Positions 1-6,093 of a DNA stretch of 6,263 bases are shown one piece after another (positions within the stretch are counted from its first letter, which is position 1; every line of letters begins with the position of its first letter). The notes below the pieces were generated by a model. The model saw only the letters and a program-made list of their open reading frames with translations. It had not been told where the DNA came from and did no database searches. The stretch covers positions 1 to 6,263 of the forward strand of contig JAKANW010000185.1 in assembly GCA_021823555.1 (NCBI GenBank), read 5' to 3'. The DNA is from Chloroflexota bacterium (GTDB taxonomy: Bacteria > Chloroflexota > Anaerolineae > Anaerolineales > Villigracilaceae). The translations under genes and the position numbers were made by a program.

Positions 1-731
1 AAGCCTTCGAGATCCAGTACGTTGACCAGAACAACACTCTGCAATTCTGCGAGACCACCTCGTGGGGACTCTCCACCCGTATGATCGGCGCCATCATTAT
101 GACCCACGGCGACGACCAGGGATTGGTACTGCCTCCCCGCCTGGCGCCCATCCAGGCTGTGATCGTGCCCATCTTCAAGAACAACGAAGAGAAAAGTAAA
201 GTCATGGAAGTGGCGGAGCGTGTCTTCAAGGAACTTAAGGCCGCCGGTATCCGCCTGAAAATGGATGACCGCGACAATGTCAGTTCCGGCTTCAAGTTCA
301 ACGACTGGGAGATGCGCGGCGTCCCCGTCCGCGTGGAGATCGGCCCCAAGGATGTGGAAAAGGGTTCCGTGGCCCTCGCCCGCCGCGACGTCCCGGGCCG
401 AGACGGGAAGTCCTTTGTCTCACAAACGAATCTCGCGGCGACTATCAGCCTGCTTCTGTCTGAGATACAGGATTCGCTCCTCAAACGCGCCACCGAGTTC
501 CGCGATGCCAACATCCATGATCCCAAAGATTACGAGGAACTCAAACAGGTTGTGCAGGACGGCTGGGCGCTTTCGTATTGGTGCGAGTCCAAGGAATGCG
601 AAGCCAAGGTTAAGGAAGACACCAAGGCCACCACGCGCAACATCCCCTTTGACCAGCCCGAAACCGGAGGCAAGTGCATCGTGTGCGGCGAAAAGTCCAA
701 GCGAAAAGTTTATTTCGCTAAAGCGTATTAG
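1..731 (+). CDS. proS: Prolyl-tRNA synthetase, archaeal/eukaryote-like type, C-terminal half (5' end outside window)
   Basis: This cytoplasmic class II aminoacyl-tRNA synthetase charges tRNA-Pro with proline using ATP. The gene enters from the left in frame (first whole codon at 3) and stops with TAG at 729-731, leaving 242 residues of a protein usually near 480. Visible parts in order are the end of the catalytic domain with the motif 3 region (SWGLSTRMIGA, then HGDDQGLVLPP), the alpha/beta anticodon-binding domain (from about APIQAVIVPIF through VRVEIGPKDVEKG), and the C-terminal zinc domain. The zinc ligands fit a Cys-x4-Cys pair (WCESKEC) and a Cys-x2-Cys pair (CIVC). The chain ends in Tyr (FAKAY). 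A zinc domain and a terminal Tyr are hallmarks of the archaeal/eukaryotic-like ProRS, as in Thermus thermophilus, rather than the longer bacterial type with an editing insert. The internal ATG at 81 is not a start, because the frame is open and homologous upstream of it. Confidence 0.95.
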   Translation, partial: AFEIQYVDQNNTLQFCETTSWGLSTRMIGAIIMTHGDDQGLVLPPRLAPIQAVIVPIFKNNEEKSKVMEVAERVFKELKAAGIRLKMDDRDNVSSGFKFNDWEMRGVPVRVEIGPKDVEKGSVALARRDVPGRDGKSFVSQTNLAATISLLLSEIQDSLLKRATEFRDANIHDPKDYEELKQVVQDGWALSYWCESKECEAKVKEDTKATTRNIPFDQPETGGKCIVCGEKSKRKVYFAKAY

Positions 732-739
732 ATAGTAGA

Positions 740-803
740 TAGTGGTTGGTGGGTAGTGGTCAGTAAATGATTACTACCCACTCTCCACTACTCACTACCC
801 ACT
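740..803. repeat. Imperfect palindrome with a duplicated right arm between proS and the next gene
   Basis: Positions 740-745 (TAGTGG) pair with 785-790 (CCACTA). After a 2x2 internal loop, 748-762 pairs with 768-782 over 15 pairs, three of them G-T (748/782, 758/772, 759/771), around a 5-nt loop GTAAA. The core arm GTGGGTAGT (749-757) has its complement at 773-781 and again at 794-802, since ACTACCCACT occurs at both 773-782 and 794-803. The left arm could therefore form either of two mutually exclusive stems; the second gives 10 perfect pairs (749-758 with 793-802). There is no T-run after either stem, so this does not look like an intrinsic terminator. Low-complexity GTAGTGG-type strings like this recall dispersed intergenic repeats in environmental bacterial genomes, but that comparison is from memory. 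Confidence 0.7.
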
Positions 804-810
804 GAATCCC

Positions 811-1644
811 ATGCCCGCCATTGATCTCTCCCGCCTGCGCAAACAGGCCACCCGCCTGGCCGATTTTTTCTTCGTGCCGGATGAGTTCATGAAACACCTG
901 CACGAAATGCTGGATTTCTACGTCAATCGCTCCCTGCGGACGGTTCAGAATGTTGCCCCCGGTTCGACCCTCGCCACTTATCGAACGTCTCCCGTTATCT
1001 TGAAAAGGATCGAACAGGAGCTGGCTCAGATCGCCCAGGATAACCCCTCCGCGTCGCTCGGCCTGGCCGATTTGCTCTGGGACGAGGGTTACCTGGAGAC
1101 CTGCCTGCTGGCAGCCTTCCTGCTGGGACGCATCCCGCCACAGGAAGAGCGCCTGCTGGCGCGCCTGACCGCCTGGACCCAGCAGGTGCGCGACCCATCC
1201 GTGCGCGCCGCGCTGCTAACCACCAGCCTGGCCCGCATGCGCCAGGAGACACCCGACCAGTTCCTGACCCTGGTTAGCGAATGGCTGCATCCAGCCCGCA
1301 CCCGCACGTGGTCGAACGGTGTCCAGGCATTGCTGCCCCTGGTCGCTGATCCCGAATTCGAAAACCTGCCGCCCGTATTGGATATCCTCGAACCGGTTGT
1401 GGAGGCTGCGCCCGCCATCATCCAGGTGGACCTGAAGGATTTGATCCTGACGCTCTATCAAGCGTTTCCAACCGAAACGACTTTCTTTTTACGCCAGGCG
1501 TTAACCAATTCGACCAACCCGATGACGAGCATTACCTTCCGGCGCATCTCATCCGCCTTCCCGGCCGAATTGCAATCCGAATTGCGCGAGTTGATACGCG
1601 CCTCTTCCTTACGGACAAAACCATCACCGGAAAAAGGAGGCTGA
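811..1644 (+). CDS. Uncharacterised all-helical (HEAT-like repeat) protein
   Basis: I do not recognise a defined family. The 277-aa product is predicted soluble, with no signal peptide or membrane span. Residues 1-43 are helical with an aromatic cluster (LADFFFVPDEF) and a DFYVNRSLR segment. A Gly/Pro/Thr-rich linker covers about 46-60. From about 61 to 265 successive amphipathic helices of roughly 15-18 residues occur in pairs, for example 127-160 (VRDPSVRAALL then FLTLVSEWL), 166-200 (WSNGVQALLPLV then PPVLDILEPVV) and 205-232. This is the spacing of HEAT/ARM-like alpha-solenoids. The fold and the WSNGVQALLPLV segment weakly recall the AlkD-type DNA alkylation repair proteins, but I see no catalytic signature and would not assign that role. 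There is no Shine-Dalgarno before ATG 811 (AATCCC precedes it). A later ATG at 889 would cut off the aromatic N-terminus. The stop lies 1 nt before the membrane-protein gene, implying co-transcription. Confidence 0.8.
   Translation: MPAIDLSRLRKQATRLADFFFVPDEFMKHLHEMLDFYVNRSLRTVQNVAPGSTLATYRTSPVILKRIEQELAQIAQDNPSASLGLADLLWDEGYLETCLLAAFLLGRIPPQEERLLARLTAWTQQVRDPSVRAALLTTSLARMRQETPDQFLTLVSEWLHPARTRTWSNGVQALLPLVADPEFENLPPVLDILEPVVEAAPAIIQVDLKDLILTLYQAFPTETTFFLRQALTNSTNPMTSITFRRISSAFPAELQSELRELIRASSLRTKPSPEKGG
1634..1640 (+). promoter_or_regulatory. Strong Shine-Dalgarno for the membrane protein
   Basis: AAGGAGG lies 5 nt before ATG 1646. It is embedded in the last codons of the preceding helical-protein gene, whose stop is at 1642-1644. 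This fixes the start and supports translation from a shared transcript. Confidence 0.85.
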
Positions 1645-1645
1645 C

Positions 1646-2158
1646 ATGCTGGAAATCATCAATATCCTGCTTGGCCTCGGCCTGCTGGTCTCAGGCCGCA
1701 AGTTGTTCTGGCTGTTCGTGGCAACCATTGGCTTCGTGGCCGGCGTCCAACTTACCCTGCGCGTTTGGAGCGGTCCCGAATGGATGGCCATCCTGATCGG
1801 CCTGGTCGTTGGCGCCCTGTTTGCCTCGCTGGCCATGTTCATCAAATCCCTTGCCATTGGCATCGCCGGTTTCCTGGCAGGCGGTTCGATCCTGCTTGGG
1901 TTAGCGGGGATATTCAAACTGGATACCGGGGCATTGGCGTTGGTCATCTACATTGTCGGTGGGATCATCGGCATCCTCCTGTTGAGCATGTTGTTCGATT
2001 GGGCTCTCATTATCCTGTCCAGCCTGGCCGGGGCGGCGCTGGTCACGCAGGTCGCCAATCTCAGTGCCGCATTAGGCGGGCTGGCCTTCCTTGTTCTGGC
2101 TGGCATCGGCATCGCCATCCAGTCTTCCGAGCTACGCAGGGAGAAGAAACATGGCTGA
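1646..2158 (+). CDS. Polytopic membrane protein, DUF4203/TMEM198-like
   Basis: This 170-aa integral inner-membrane protein is almost entirely hydrophobic. Probable membrane segments lie near residues 2-16, 20-40, 46-66, 68-90, 95-116, 119-137 and 141-158, giving six or seven spans. A basic cytosolic tail follows (RREKKHG). Small-residue-rich helices (GFVAGV, GFLAGG, GGIIGI) suggest tight helix packing. The opening pattern, a short hydrophobic helix, then SGRKLFWLF, then a Gly-rich helix, resembles the DUF4203 (TMEM198/TM7SF3-like) group, where a Gly-x-Arg-x-Phe turn links the first two helices. That family match is from memory of the pattern. No transport or catalytic residues can be named. 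Its start is supported by AAGGAGG 5 nt upstream. The stop overlaps the downstream hydrolase start by 8 nt, so translation of the two is probably coupled. Confidence 0.8.
   Translation: MLEIINILLGLGLLVSGRKLFWLFVATIGFVAGVQLTLRVWSGPEWMAILIGLVVGALFASLAMFIKSLAIGIAGFLAGGSILLGLAGIFKLDTGALALVIYIVGGIIGILLLSMLFDWALIILSSLAGAALVTQVANLSAALGGLAFLVLAGIGIAIQSSELRREKKHG
2138..2143 (+). promoter_or_regulatory. Ribosome binding site that sets the hydrolase start
   Basis: AGGGAG sits 7 nt before ATG 2151. It supports that start over the in-frame TTG at 2091, whose extra 20 residues would be out-of-frame translation of the last membrane helix of the preceding gene. Confidence 0.7.
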
Positions 2159-2696
2159 CAACCGGCTTCTGATCTATCTGCACGGCCTGGAAAGCACCAG
2201 CCAGAGCGGCAAGGCGCGTCTCTTTGCGCAGAAATTTCCCGGGATGCTCACACCGGACTTCACCGGTTCCTTCAACGAACGCATGCAGCAACTCGATCCC
2301 ATCCTCGGCAGTCAGATCGGCTGGACTATCATTGGCTCGTCGTTCGGCGGGCTGATGGGCGCGACCTTCACCCTCGACCATCCAACTCAGGTGCGAAAAT
2401 TGATCCTGCTGGCGCCCGCGCTGATCCTGCCTGAATTCGCCTCGCGCCCTAATCTTCAACCTGTTTCCGTTCCGACGGTCATCGTCCACGGGACGCAGGA
2501 TGACGTGGTGCCGCTGGAGCCGACGCGCGAGATCGCCCAAAAGGTCTTCACCGACTTGACCTATTATGTCGTTGATGACGGCCATCGCCTGCACAAGGCT
2601 TTCGAAGAATTGGATTGGGAAACCATTGTTTCGTCCTGCCTGCACCGTGCCGCAGGCACGCGTGAGCGGAGCGCAGCGCAGTCGAAGGATATCTAA
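2151..2696 (+). CDS. Small alpha/beta-hydrolase (YqiA/esterase-like)
   Basis: This 181-aa cytosolic serine hydrolase lacks a signal peptide. The first strand with its oxyanion-hole segment is LLIYLHGLEST (6-16). The nucleophile elbow is GSSFGG, with Ser64 in the Gly-x-Ser-x-Gly pattern. The acid is most likely Asp117 in HGTQDDVVP, and the catalytic His is His145 in DDGHRLH. All three triad members and their order fit the alpha/beta-hydrolase fold. The compact size, HGLEST opening and minimal lid resemble the YqiA/UPF0227 group of small esterases. The substrate cannot be told from sequence. The gene overlaps the membrane-protein gene by 8 nt, so the two are probably translated together. The last residues (about 167-181, from RAAGTRERS onward) are encoded by one arm of a palindromic repeat, look like low-complexity polar tail, and lie beyond the core fold. 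The original stop was probably earlier or elsewhere (inference). Confidence 0.85.
   Translation: MADNRLLIYLHGLESTSQSGKARLFAQKFPGMLTPDFTGSFNERMQQLDPILGSQIGWTIIGSSFGGLMGATFTLDHPTQVRKLILLAPALILPEFASRPNLQPVSVPTVIVHGTQDDVVPLEPTREIAQKVFTDLTYYVVDDGHRLHKAFEELDWETIVSSCLHRAAGTRERSAAQSKDI
2646..2660. repeat. Short perfect hairpin next to the palindromic repeat
   Basis: CGTGCC (2646-2651) and GGCACG (2655-2660) form a perfect 6-bp stem with loop GCA inside the 3' coding end of the hydrolase, immediately before the larger palindrome. No T-run follows, so it is not a classical terminator. It may be the outer part of the same repeat element. Confidence 0.55.
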
Positions 2697-2748
2697 AGCA
2701 ACAACGCTTCGACTACGGGACGAAGAGCACATCCCTCCGCTCAGCGCG
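2659..2748. repeat. Interspersed palindromic repeat overlapping the hydrolase 3' end
   Basis: Two arms are inverted copies of one unit. The left arm begins CGCGTGAGCGGAG (2659-2671) and ends AGTCGAAG (2680-2687). The right arm reads CTTCGACT (2707-2714) and CTCCGCTCAGCGCG (2735-2748), the reverse complement with one inserted base. The outer 9 bp (2663-2671 with 2735-2743) and inner 8 bp (2680-2687 with 2707-2714) match perfectly; the material between them differs in length (8 versus 20 nt). The left arm is translated as the hydrolase tail, and the stop (2694-2696) lies in the central part. Units of the GAGCGGAGCGCAGTCGAAG type are, from memory, dispersed in many environmental bacterial genomes. 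No transposase is visible. Function is unknown; it could be a REP/MITE-like element or act on mRNA stability. Confidence 0.75.
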
Positions 2749-2751
2749 AAT

Positions 2752-2756
2752 GAGGA
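2752..2756 (+). promoter_or_regulatory. Ribosome binding site of the FAD oxidoreductase
   Basis: GAGGA lies 6 nt before ATG 2763 and directly abuts the right end of the palindromic repeat. The repeat therefore forms most of the spacer, and its folding could influence access to this site (inference). Confidence 0.6.
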
Positions 2757-2762
2757 ATCAAA

Positions 2763-4043
2763 ATGAAACAACAAATCTACTGGCACACTACCGTGGATAT
2801 GCCATCCGACCAAAACCTGACGCCCCTGCCCGAAAAAGCGGATGTGGCAGTGATCGGCAGCGGCTACACCGGGCTAAGCGCGGCTTATACACTGGCGAAG
2901 CGCGGCGCGAGGGTGGCCGTGCTGGAGGCAGGGACCATCGGCTGGGGCGCCAGTTCGCGCAACGGCGGCATGGTGTTGACCGGCCTCAAGCTGCCGATGC
3001 AAACCATCATCAAGAGATACGGACGCGACCTGGCGCGGCGACTGTTCCAATGCTCGCTGGATTCGATTGACACGGTCGAACAGATCGTCAAGGAAGAGGA
3101 CATTGATTGCGGTTTTGCGCGCACAGGTCACTTGCTGGCGGCAAACAAACCAAAGCATTACGAGTCATTGCAGGGCGAAGTCGAGTTCATGGCGAAAGAA
3201 TTCAACCACAACGTGAGGTTGGTTCCGCCGGGAGACCTGCATAGCGAGATCGGCTCGGACGTGTATCATGGCGCGCTGGTGGACGAGGTCAGTGCGGGGG
3301 TGAATCCGGCGCAGTTCGTGGCGGGGCTGGCGCACGCCGCGGAAAAAGCTGGGGCGGCGTTATGCGCCCGGGCACGCGTCCGCAATTTAGGGCGGGGAGA
3401 GAAGCGGTTCCTCGTCGAAACGGAAAGAGGCGCAGTGCAGGCAGAGTCCGTCTTGGCGGCAACATCCGGTTACACGGGAAATGTCACAAAGAACTTGCAA
3501 AAGAAGATCATCCCGATTGGCTCGTTCATCATCGCCACCGAAAAACTGCCGGCCGAACTCGCACGCCAACTCAGCCCAAAGAACCGCATGATCTTCGATT
3601 ACAAACATTACCTGAATTATTTCAGGCTGTGGGAGGAGCGCATGATCTTCGGCGGGCGGGCAGCCTTCTTCCCCGAAAACGAAAACACGATCCGGCAAAG
3701 TGCGGAGATTTTGCGGCGCGAGATGGTGCAGGTGTATCCGCAGTTGAAGGATGCGAAGGTGGACTTCGTTTGGGGCGGCACGCTGGATTTTGCCTTTGAC
3801 ATGATGACGCACGTCGGCCAGATGGACGGCGTGTATTACTCGCTGGGTTATGCCGGTCATGGCGCGGCCATGGGCACGTACCTCGGCAAGACCGTGGCGG
3901 AGGCCATGCTGGAGGGGACGATCAAAGACCATCCCTTCGCGGCGTTTGATTTCCCCGGCGCGCCGCTGGGATTGTACGATGGACATCCGTGGTTCCTGCC
4001 GTTCGCCGGAATGTGGCATAAGCTTTTGGATTGGATTGAATAG
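2763..4043 (+). CDS. FAD-dependent oxidoreductase, DAO family (gamma-glutamylputrescine oxidase-like)
   Basis: This 426-aa soluble flavoenzyme most likely oxidises the C-N bond of an amine or amino acid to an imine/aldehyde with release of hydrogen peroxide or transfer to another acceptor. The FAD ADP-binding Rossmann motif is complete: VAVIGSGYTGLSAAYTLAKRG with the acidic end VLEA (about 28-56). It is followed by GWGASSRNGGM (60-70), typical of the PuuB/OrdL branch of the DAO (D-amino-acid oxidase) superfamily. Near the C-terminus WGG (337-339) and GYAGHG (362-367) match the second FAD-contacting region of that branch. Length equals the usual length of PuuB-like proteins. No Tat or Sec signal is present. 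No putrescine-pathway genes are in the window, so the substrate is open; sarcosine- or glycine-oxidase-like activity is an alternative. A terminator follows 20 nt after the stop, making it the last gene of its unit. Confidence 0.88.
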   Translation: MKQQIYWHTTVDMPSDQNLTPLPEKADVAVIGSGYTGLSAAYTLAKRGARVAVLEAGTIGWGASSRNGGMVLTGLKLPMQTIIKRYGRDLARRLFQCSLDSIDTVEQIVKEEDIDCGFARTGHLLAANKPKHYESLQGEVEFMAKEFNHNVRLVPPGDLHSEIGSDVYHGALVDEVSAGVNPAQFVAGLAHAAEKAGAALCARARVRNLGRGEKRFLVETERGAVQAESVLAATSGYTGNVTKNLQKKIIPIGSFIIATEKLPAELARQLSPKNRMIFDYKHYLNYFRLWEERMIFGGRAAFFPENENTIRQSAEILRREMVQVYPQLKDAKVDFVWGGTLDFAFDMMTHVGQMDGVYYSLGYAGHGAAMGTYLGKTVAEAMLEGTIKDHPFAAFDFPGAPLGLYDGHPWFLPFAGMWHKLLDWIE

Positions 4044-4062
4044 CCTTTACACCCAGAGAATC

Positions 4063-4098
4063 ACGGGCGCAAAGAAAACCTGGCGCCCGTTTTGTTTT
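4063..4098 (+). terminator. Rho-independent terminator after the FAD oxidoreductase
   Basis: ACGGGCGC (4063-4070) and GCGCCCGT (4083-4090) form a perfect 8-bp GC-rich stem with a 12-nt A-rich loop, followed by TTTTGTTTT (4090-4098). It begins 20 nt past the oxidoreductase stop. It separates that unit from acs. Confidence 0.88.
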
Positions 4099-4185
4099 AA
4101 ATATTTTCATAGCAAATTTAGTTAAAGCGGATTAGAATTGCCGCTAATATTCGCACAAAAGAATATTGCCAAAGGAGACATTCTT
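4099..4185 (+). promoter_or_regulatory. Probable acs promoter and 5' leader
   Basis: After the terminator the base composition turns sharply AT-rich, as expected for a promoter that acs needs of its own. TAGAAT at 4133-4138 is a plausible -10 element. The best -35 candidate 17 nt upstream (TAGCAA, 4110-4115) matches the TTGACA consensus only at three positions, so an activator or other sigma factor is possible. No obvious operator palindrome is visible. Confidence 0.35.
4171..4177 (+). promoter_or_regulatory. Shine-Dalgarno that sets the acs start
   Basis: AAAGGAG lies 8 nt before ATG 4186. It decides the start: the in-frame TTG at 4138 would add 16 residues with no family counterpart and has no binding site in front of it. 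Confidence 0.85.
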
Positions 4186-6093
4186 ATGCCAAAGACCAGC
4201 AAGCCGAAGGAAATGGACGGTGAAGTTTATTACCCATCCGCAGAAGTAGTAGCCCAGGCGCGCTTGAAGGACTGGGACACGCTGGCCGAGAAAGCCATCA
4301 AAGATCCGCAGGCTTTCTGGGCGGCAGAGGCCGAAGAGCTCGAGTGGTTCAAGAAGTGGGACAAGGTGTTGGACGATTCAAAGAAGCCATTTTTCAAATG
4401 GTTCGTGGGGGCCAGGACGAACATCGTCTACAACGCCATAGACCGGCATCTGAATTCCTATCGAAAGAACAAACTGGCTCTCATCTGGGAATCCGAGGAC
4501 GGCAAACTGGAGCGCACGTTTTCATATCACGCGCTCAACCGCGAGGTCAGCCGCTTCGCCAACATCGTCAAAGCCATGGGGATTGTAAAAGGCGACCGCG
4601 TCACCATTTATATGGGGCGCATTCCTGAAATCGTTTTTGCCATGCTGGCCTGCGCCAAGATCGGCGCCATCCATTCGGTGGTGTTCGGCGGGTTCTCGGT
4701 GGACGCATTGCAGGGACGCATCGAGGACAGCGCCTCCAAGCTGGTCATCACCATGGACGGCAGTTACAACAACGGCAAGGTCGTCGAACTGAAACGCACC
4801 GTGGACGAGGCGCTCAAGCGCTGCCCCTCGGTGGAGAACGTGATCGTCGTCAAGCGCGTCGGCCACGAAGTCCCGATGGAAGCGGGCCGCGATCACTGGT
4901 ATCACGATCTGCTGGCGCTGCCAATCTCCAACGGCAAATGCCCGACCGAGGTGATGGATGCGGAAGATCCACTTTACATTCTTTACACGTCCGGCTCAAC
5001 GGGCAAGCCCAAAGCCATCGTTCACACACATGGCGGCTACATGGTTGGGATTTATTCAACGCTCAAATATGTCTTTGACATCAACGATGAAGACCGCTTC
5101 TGGTGCGCGGCCGACCCAGGCTGGGTGACGGGACATTCGTACATCGTCTACGGCCCCTTGCTCAACGGCGCGACTTCATTCATGTTCGAGGGCGGGCCGT
5201 CGTATCCTTATCCGAACCGCTGGTGGCAGTGCATCGAAAAATATGGCGTCACGATCTTATACACCGCGCCGACCGCCATCCGCGGCCTGATGCGCTTCGG
5301 CGAAGCCTGGCCGGCCAAACATGATCTTTCGTCTCTGCGATTACTTGGGACGGTTGGCGAGCCGATCAACCCGGAAGCGTGGAAATGGTACCACCGCGTG
5401 ATCGGCAAGGAGAAATGCCCGATCATGGACACCTGGTGGCAGACCGAAACCGGCATGTTCATGATCACGCCCACGCCCACCGTGCCGCTCAAACCCGGTT
5501 CCGGTACGCGTCCATTCTTTGGACAGGAGGCGGAGGTGCTCGACGAACAAGGGAATCCCGTCCCTGACGACACGGAAGGCTATCTCGTTTTGAAGAATCC
5601 ATGGCCCGCCATGCTGCGCACGATTTACGGCGACCCGGATCGTTATGTGAATCAATACTGGTCGAAGTACCCCGGCGTCTATACCACCGGCGACTCGGCC
5701 AAGCGCGACAAGGACGGTTATTTCTGGATCATCGGCCGCGTGGACGATGTGATCAAGGTCAGCGGCCACCGGCTTGGAACTGCCGAGGTTGAATCGGCGC
5801 TGGTCAGCCATCCCGCCGTGGCCGAAGCCGCGGCCATTGGCCTGCCGCACGAAGTCAAGGGACAAGGCATCCACTGCTTCGTTTTGCTGCGGGCGGGCTT
5901 TGCCGGTTCACCCGAACTGGCGGAGGAGCTGCGCCAGCACGTAGCGACTCACATGGGACCGATTGCGCGCCCCGAAGAAGTCAAGTTCGTGGATAAACTG
6001 CCAAAGACCCGCTCCGGCAAGATCATGCGCCGCGTGTTGAAGGCACGGGCGCAGGGATTGCCGGAAGGAGATATTAGTACGTTGGAAGAGTAG
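4186..6093 (+). CDS. acs: Acetyl-CoA synthetase (AMP-forming acetate--CoA ligase)
   Basis: This 635-aa cytosolic enzyme converts acetate, ATP and CoA to acetyl-CoA, AMP and PPi via acetyl-adenylate. It has an ACAS_N region (about 26-84), the large AMP-binding domain (about 86-525) and the mobile C-terminal domain (about 530-620). The P-loop is YTSGSTGKPK (267-276), the A5 motif DTWWQTETG (415-423) and the A8 hinge GRVDDVIKVSGHR (517-529, hinge Asp520). The catalytic lysine is Lys612 in PKTRSGK, the residue silenced by acetylation in Salmonella Acs. Val314, Thr315, Val390 and Trp418 correspond to the Salmonella acyl pocket (Val310, Thr311, Val386, Trp414), and the Trp argues for acetate over longer acids. 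Length is close to the family's 650, with a shorter C-terminal tail. It is probably monocistronic, lying between a terminator and a gene-free region. Oddly, the arginines that hold the CoA 3'-phosphate in Salmonella appear replaced (Asn195, Lys198, Ala587). Confidence 0.96.
   Translation: MPKTSKPKEMDGEVYYPSAEVVAQARLKDWDTLAEKAIKDPQAFWAAEAEELEWFKKWDKVLDDSKKPFFKWFVGARTNIVYNAIDRHLNSYRKNKLALIWESEDGKLERTFSYHALNREVSRFANIVKAMGIVKGDRVTIYMGRIPEIVFAMLACAKIGAIHSVVFGGFSVDALQGRIEDSASKLVITMDGSYNNGKVVELKRTVDEALKRCPSVENVIVVKRVGHEVPMEAGRDHWYHDLLALPISNGKCPTEVMDAEDPLYILYTSGSTGKPKAIVHTHGGYMVGIYSTLKYVFDINDEDRFWCAADPGWVTGHSYIVYGPLLNGATSFMFEGGPSYPYPNRWWQCIEKYGVTILYTAPTAIRGLMRFGEAWPAKHDLSSLRLLGTVGEPINPEAWKWYHRVIGKEKCPIMDTWWQTETGMFMITPTPTVPLKPGSGTRPFFGQEAEVLDEQGNPVPDDTEGYLVLKNPWPAMLRTIYGDPDRYVNQYWSKYPGVYTTGDSAKRDKDGYFWIIGRVDDVIKVSGHRLGTAEVESALVSHPAVAEAAAIGLPHEVKGQGIHCFVLLRAGFAGSPELAEELRQHVATHMGPIARPEEVKFVDKLPKTRSGKIMRRVLKARAQGLPEGDISTLEE

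Noticed and set aside
265..735. 156-residue + strand frame inside proS
   Set aside because: It is out of frame with proS, low-complexity in Ser/Arg/Pro/Ala, and covers the conserved anticodon-binding and zinc domains.
732..810. CRISPR-like or tandem repeat array
   Set aside because: The ACTACCCACT strings occur only twice 21 nt apart, with no regular spacers and no cas genes; the structure is better described as a palindrome with a duplicated arm.
2061..2813. 250-residue open frame on the minus strand
   Set aside because: It lies antisense to the hydrolase and into neighbouring genes, whose frames have clear catalytic motifs. The translation shows no recognisable domain and crosses the palindromic repeat.
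3387..4019. 210-residue open frame on the minus strand
   Set aside because: It is antisense to the FAD oxidoreductase, whose C-terminal WGG and GYAGHG motifs are intact. Its composition (many His, Arg, Leu) is typical of a shadow frame in GC-rich coding DNA.
4138..4185. Longer acs beginning at TTG 4138
   Set aside because: The extra 16 residues would be translated from the leader that contains the ribosome binding site AAAGGAG of ATG 4186.
5341..5874. 177-residue open frame on the minus strand
   Set aside because: It is antisense to the most conserved part of acs (A5 to A8 motifs) and has no family features of its own.
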